In this document: positions 62,423-64,000 of the stretch, one piece after another
How the letters are laid out: each line of letters starts with the position of its first letter
Position numbering within the stretch: the stretch's first letter is position 1
DNA from: Acinetobacter sp. CFCC 10889
GTDB lineage: Bacteria > Pseudomonadota > Gammaproteobacteria > Pseudomonadales > Moraxellaceae
Assembly (NCBI RefSeq): GCF_003268395.1
Contig: NZ_LQXQ01000007.1
Location: forward strand, 1-64,000
Reading direction: 5' to 3'
DNA: 64,000 nt
Notes under the pieces: generated by a model
What the model saw: the letters and a program-made list of their open reading frames with translations, nothing else
What the model was told of the DNA's origin: nothing
The model's database searches: none
Made by a program: the position numbers and the translations under genes

Positions 62423-62504
62423 AAAGCTTATGTACAAAAAATTATTTTTGCATTGATCGCAGTGGACTGAACCAAAGATACCCAATTTAGGAGCATCGCA
62501 GAAA

Positions 62505-64000
62505 ATGAATAGTATCCCTGTAATGGAACTGCATAGCTCCACAGAAAATATAATCAAAACAACAGATACAACTTGTCCTTATTGTGGCGTTGGATGTGGT
62601 GTCACCGCAACAGTACAGGAAACTGCTCTAGGACAAAAAGTATCAGTGGTTGGGGATCAAAAGCATCCATCGAATTACGGAAAACTGTGTATCAAAGGCA
62701 GTAATCTAGCCGACACGTTAGGTTTAGAAACTCGTGTCTTACATCCAATGTTAGGGCGTAAACTTCAACGTGAGGTAAGTTCATGGGATACCGCAACGGA
62801 TTTAATTGCAGATAAAATTCAACATTATATTGATCAATATGGACGTGACAGTATTGCTTTCTATGTGTCAGGACAGTTGCTGACGGAAGACTATTATGTG
62901 GTCAATAAATTTGTCAAAGGCTATCTCGGCACAGCCAATATCGATACCAATTCAAGACTATGTATGTCATCTGCTGTAGCAGCACATAAACGTGCATTTG
63001 GGGAAGACCTCGTTCCTGCAAGTTATCGAGATTTTGAACATACCGATATGGTGGTGCTTGTAGGTTCAAATACAGCGTGGTGTCATCCTGTTCTATATCA
63101 ACGAATTATGAAAGCCAAAGAAGAGCGAGATTTATTCGTTGTGGTGATTGATCCACGTTTTACAGCGACTTGTGAAGCTGCTGATTTACATTTACCGATT
63201 TTAATTGGTCAAGATGTGGCGCTTTTTAATGGTTTATTGCAATATCTTGTAGAAAATGGTTATGAAGATCATGAATTTATTGCAAATCATACACAAAGTT
63301 TAAATGCAGCTTTAGACAGTAGTTTAGCTGAAAAAAATATTGAAGATGTTGCTGTTAAAACAGGGATTTCCCTTGAAAAATTACAATTATTCTTTGAGAA
63401 ATTTGCCCAAACTGAAAAGGTGATGACCTTATTTTCTATGGGTGTAAATCAGTCTTCTCGTGGGGTAGATAAAACCAATAGTATTATTAATTGTCATTTA
63501 TTAACAGGGAAAATTGGTAAATTAGGCGCAGCACCTTTTTCCATGACAGGACAGCCCAATGCGATGGGAGGTCGTGAAGTCGGTGGCTTGGCGAATATGT
63601 TAGCGGCTCACTTGGAACTTGAAAATCCTGCGCATCAACAATTAGTACAAGAATTTTGGCAGAGTCCTTATATTGCCAAGCAAGCGGGGTTAAAAGCGGT
63701 CGACCTATTTGAAGCTGTTGAAAGCGGTAAAATTAAAGCCATTTGGATTATGGCGACCAATCCTGTGGTGAGTTTACCTGATGCAGATCAAGTCAAGCGT
63801 GCTTTGGAAAAATGTGAATTTGTGGTGGTGTCTGATATTTGCCAAGATACAGATACGACCCAATATGCAGATGTGCTATTGCCTGCACTTGGTTGGGGGG
63901 AAAAAGACGGTACAGTCACCAATTCAGAACGCCGTATTTCCCGTCAAAAAGCATTTTTAGATGCACCGATGCAAGCCAAAGCCGATTGGTGGGCAGTATC
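62505..64000 (+). CDS. Assimilatory nitrate reductase catalytic subunit (partial, runs off the window)
   Basis: An open frame of 498 codons continues past the right edge. It starts MNSIPVMELHSS and has the N-terminal [4Fe-4S] motif CPYCGVGCGV (Cys 24, 27, 31), with the fourth Cys in GKLCIKGS. The molybdenum ligand is probably Cys 153 in NSRLCMSSAVAAHK, the form seen in Nas/Nap-type bis-MGD enzymes. MGVNQSSRGVDKTNSIIN, GQPNAMGGREVGG and MATNPVVSLPD are further cofactor-binding segments. There is no Tat signal, so it is cytoplasmic. It should receive electrons from the fusion protein upstream. AGGAG lies 11 bases before the ATG, longer than usual; MELHSS is an alternative start. Confidence 0.93.
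   Translation, partial: MNSIPVMELHSSTENIIKTTDTTCPYCGVGCGVTATVQETALGQKVSVVGDQKHPSNYGKLCIKGSNLADTLGLETRVLHPMLGRKLQREVSSWDTATDLIADKIQHYIDQYGRDSIAFYVSGQLLTEDYYVVNKFVKGYLGTANIDTNSRLCMSSAVAAHKRAFGEDLVPASYRDFEHTDMVVLVGSNTAWCHPVLYQRIMKAKEERDLFVVVIDPRFTATCEAADLHLPILIGQDVALFNGLLQYLVENGYEDHEFIANHTQSLNAALDSSLAEKNIEDVAVKTGISLEKLQLFFEKFAQTEKVMTLFSMGVNQSSRGVDKTNSIINCHLLTGKIGKLGAAPFSMTGQPNAMGGREVGGLANMLAAHLELENPAHQQLVQEFWQSPYIAKQAGLKAVDLFEAVESGKIKAIWIMATNPVVSLPDADQVKRALEKCEFVVVSDICQDTDTTQYADVLLPALGWGEKDGTVTNSERRISRQKAFLDAPMQAKADWWAV

Larger units (their letters stand above)
62300..62504. other. Intergenic gap with two facing repeats
   Basis: About 205 bases with no supported frame apart from the start of the nitrate reductase at its end. 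It contains repeat copies at 62319-62351 and 62389-62422, which face each other and could fold into one long hairpin. Confidence 0.5.

Noticed and set aside
1..64000. CRISPR arrays, tRNA or rRNA genes, prophage or insertion sequences
   Set aside because: No regularly spaced direct repeats, cloverleaf sequences, transposase or phage genes were seen. The intergenic repeats are palindromic and irregularly placed.

Overview
The window is a low-GC gammaproteobacterial chromosome segment that reads as Acinetobacter. The evidence is the AT-rich base composition and codon use, the MesX/MesD methionine synthase pair, a NasS/NasT-regulated nas locus whose nirD is fused to a flavoprotein, and typical Acinetobacter gene combinations. 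No phage, transposase, CRISPR array, rRNA or tRNA was seen. The last gene runs off the right edge.

Layout. (1) 0.25-8 kb holds stand-alone genes: a PaaY-like hexapeptide protein, AzoR azoreductase, a J-domain protein, a PaaI-type thioesterase, a fatty-acid desaturase, a PaaX-family regulator, a tiny secreted acidic protein, and an AraC regulator divergent from an Fsr-like MFS exporter. (2) 8.3-15.7 kb is one long operon: a GntR/UTRA regulator, an AprA-like flavoprotein with an AprB-like ferredoxin, an SsuABC-type ABC importer whose binding lipoprotein carries a C-terminal NosL-like domain, a HEAT-repeat protein and a DUF971 protein. I regard it as the least explained system here, probably for uptake and redox processing of a sulfur compound. 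(3) 15.7-19 kb is a copper module (CopZ-like chaperone, CopA, CueR) with two divergent promoters, each with the 19-bp spacer typical of MerR-family control. (4) 19.1-25.3 kb holds a permease, FAD amine oxidase, NTF2-like protein and DMT exporter, divergent from a MocR/GabR regulator. (5) 25.5-29.3 kb holds the oxygen-dependent, folate-independent methionine synthase MesX/MesD, a flavin reductase and a TauE/SafE exporter.

(6) 29.6-54.5 kb is a catecholate siderophore island. It contains a ferric-siderophore reductase, a VibH-like free-standing condensation enzyme, EntA, EntC, EntE, an isochorismatase, a separate aryl carrier protein and an ornithine/lysine-type decarboxylase. These predict 2,3-dihydroxybenzoyl amides of a diamine. 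Next come a TonB receptor with FecR/FecI surface signalling, a DUF3649/PepSY/DUF3325 inner-membrane set and an MdtABC-like tripartite RND pump that may export the siderophore. Fur-box-like sites sit at three divergent promoters. fecR is interrupted by a one-base slip in a run of eight A.

(7) 54.6-64 kb is assimilatory nitrate reduction: NasS/NasT sensor-antiterminator, nitrate transporter, NirB, a NirD-flavoprotein fusion, and the start of the molybdopterin nitrate reductase. The leader before the transporter shows tandem NtrC-like sites, a -24/-12 sigma-54 promoter and two ANTAR-type hexaloop hairpins. This suggests that nitrogen-limitation and nitrate signals are combined in one leader. Two families of short hairpin repeats are scattered between the operons.
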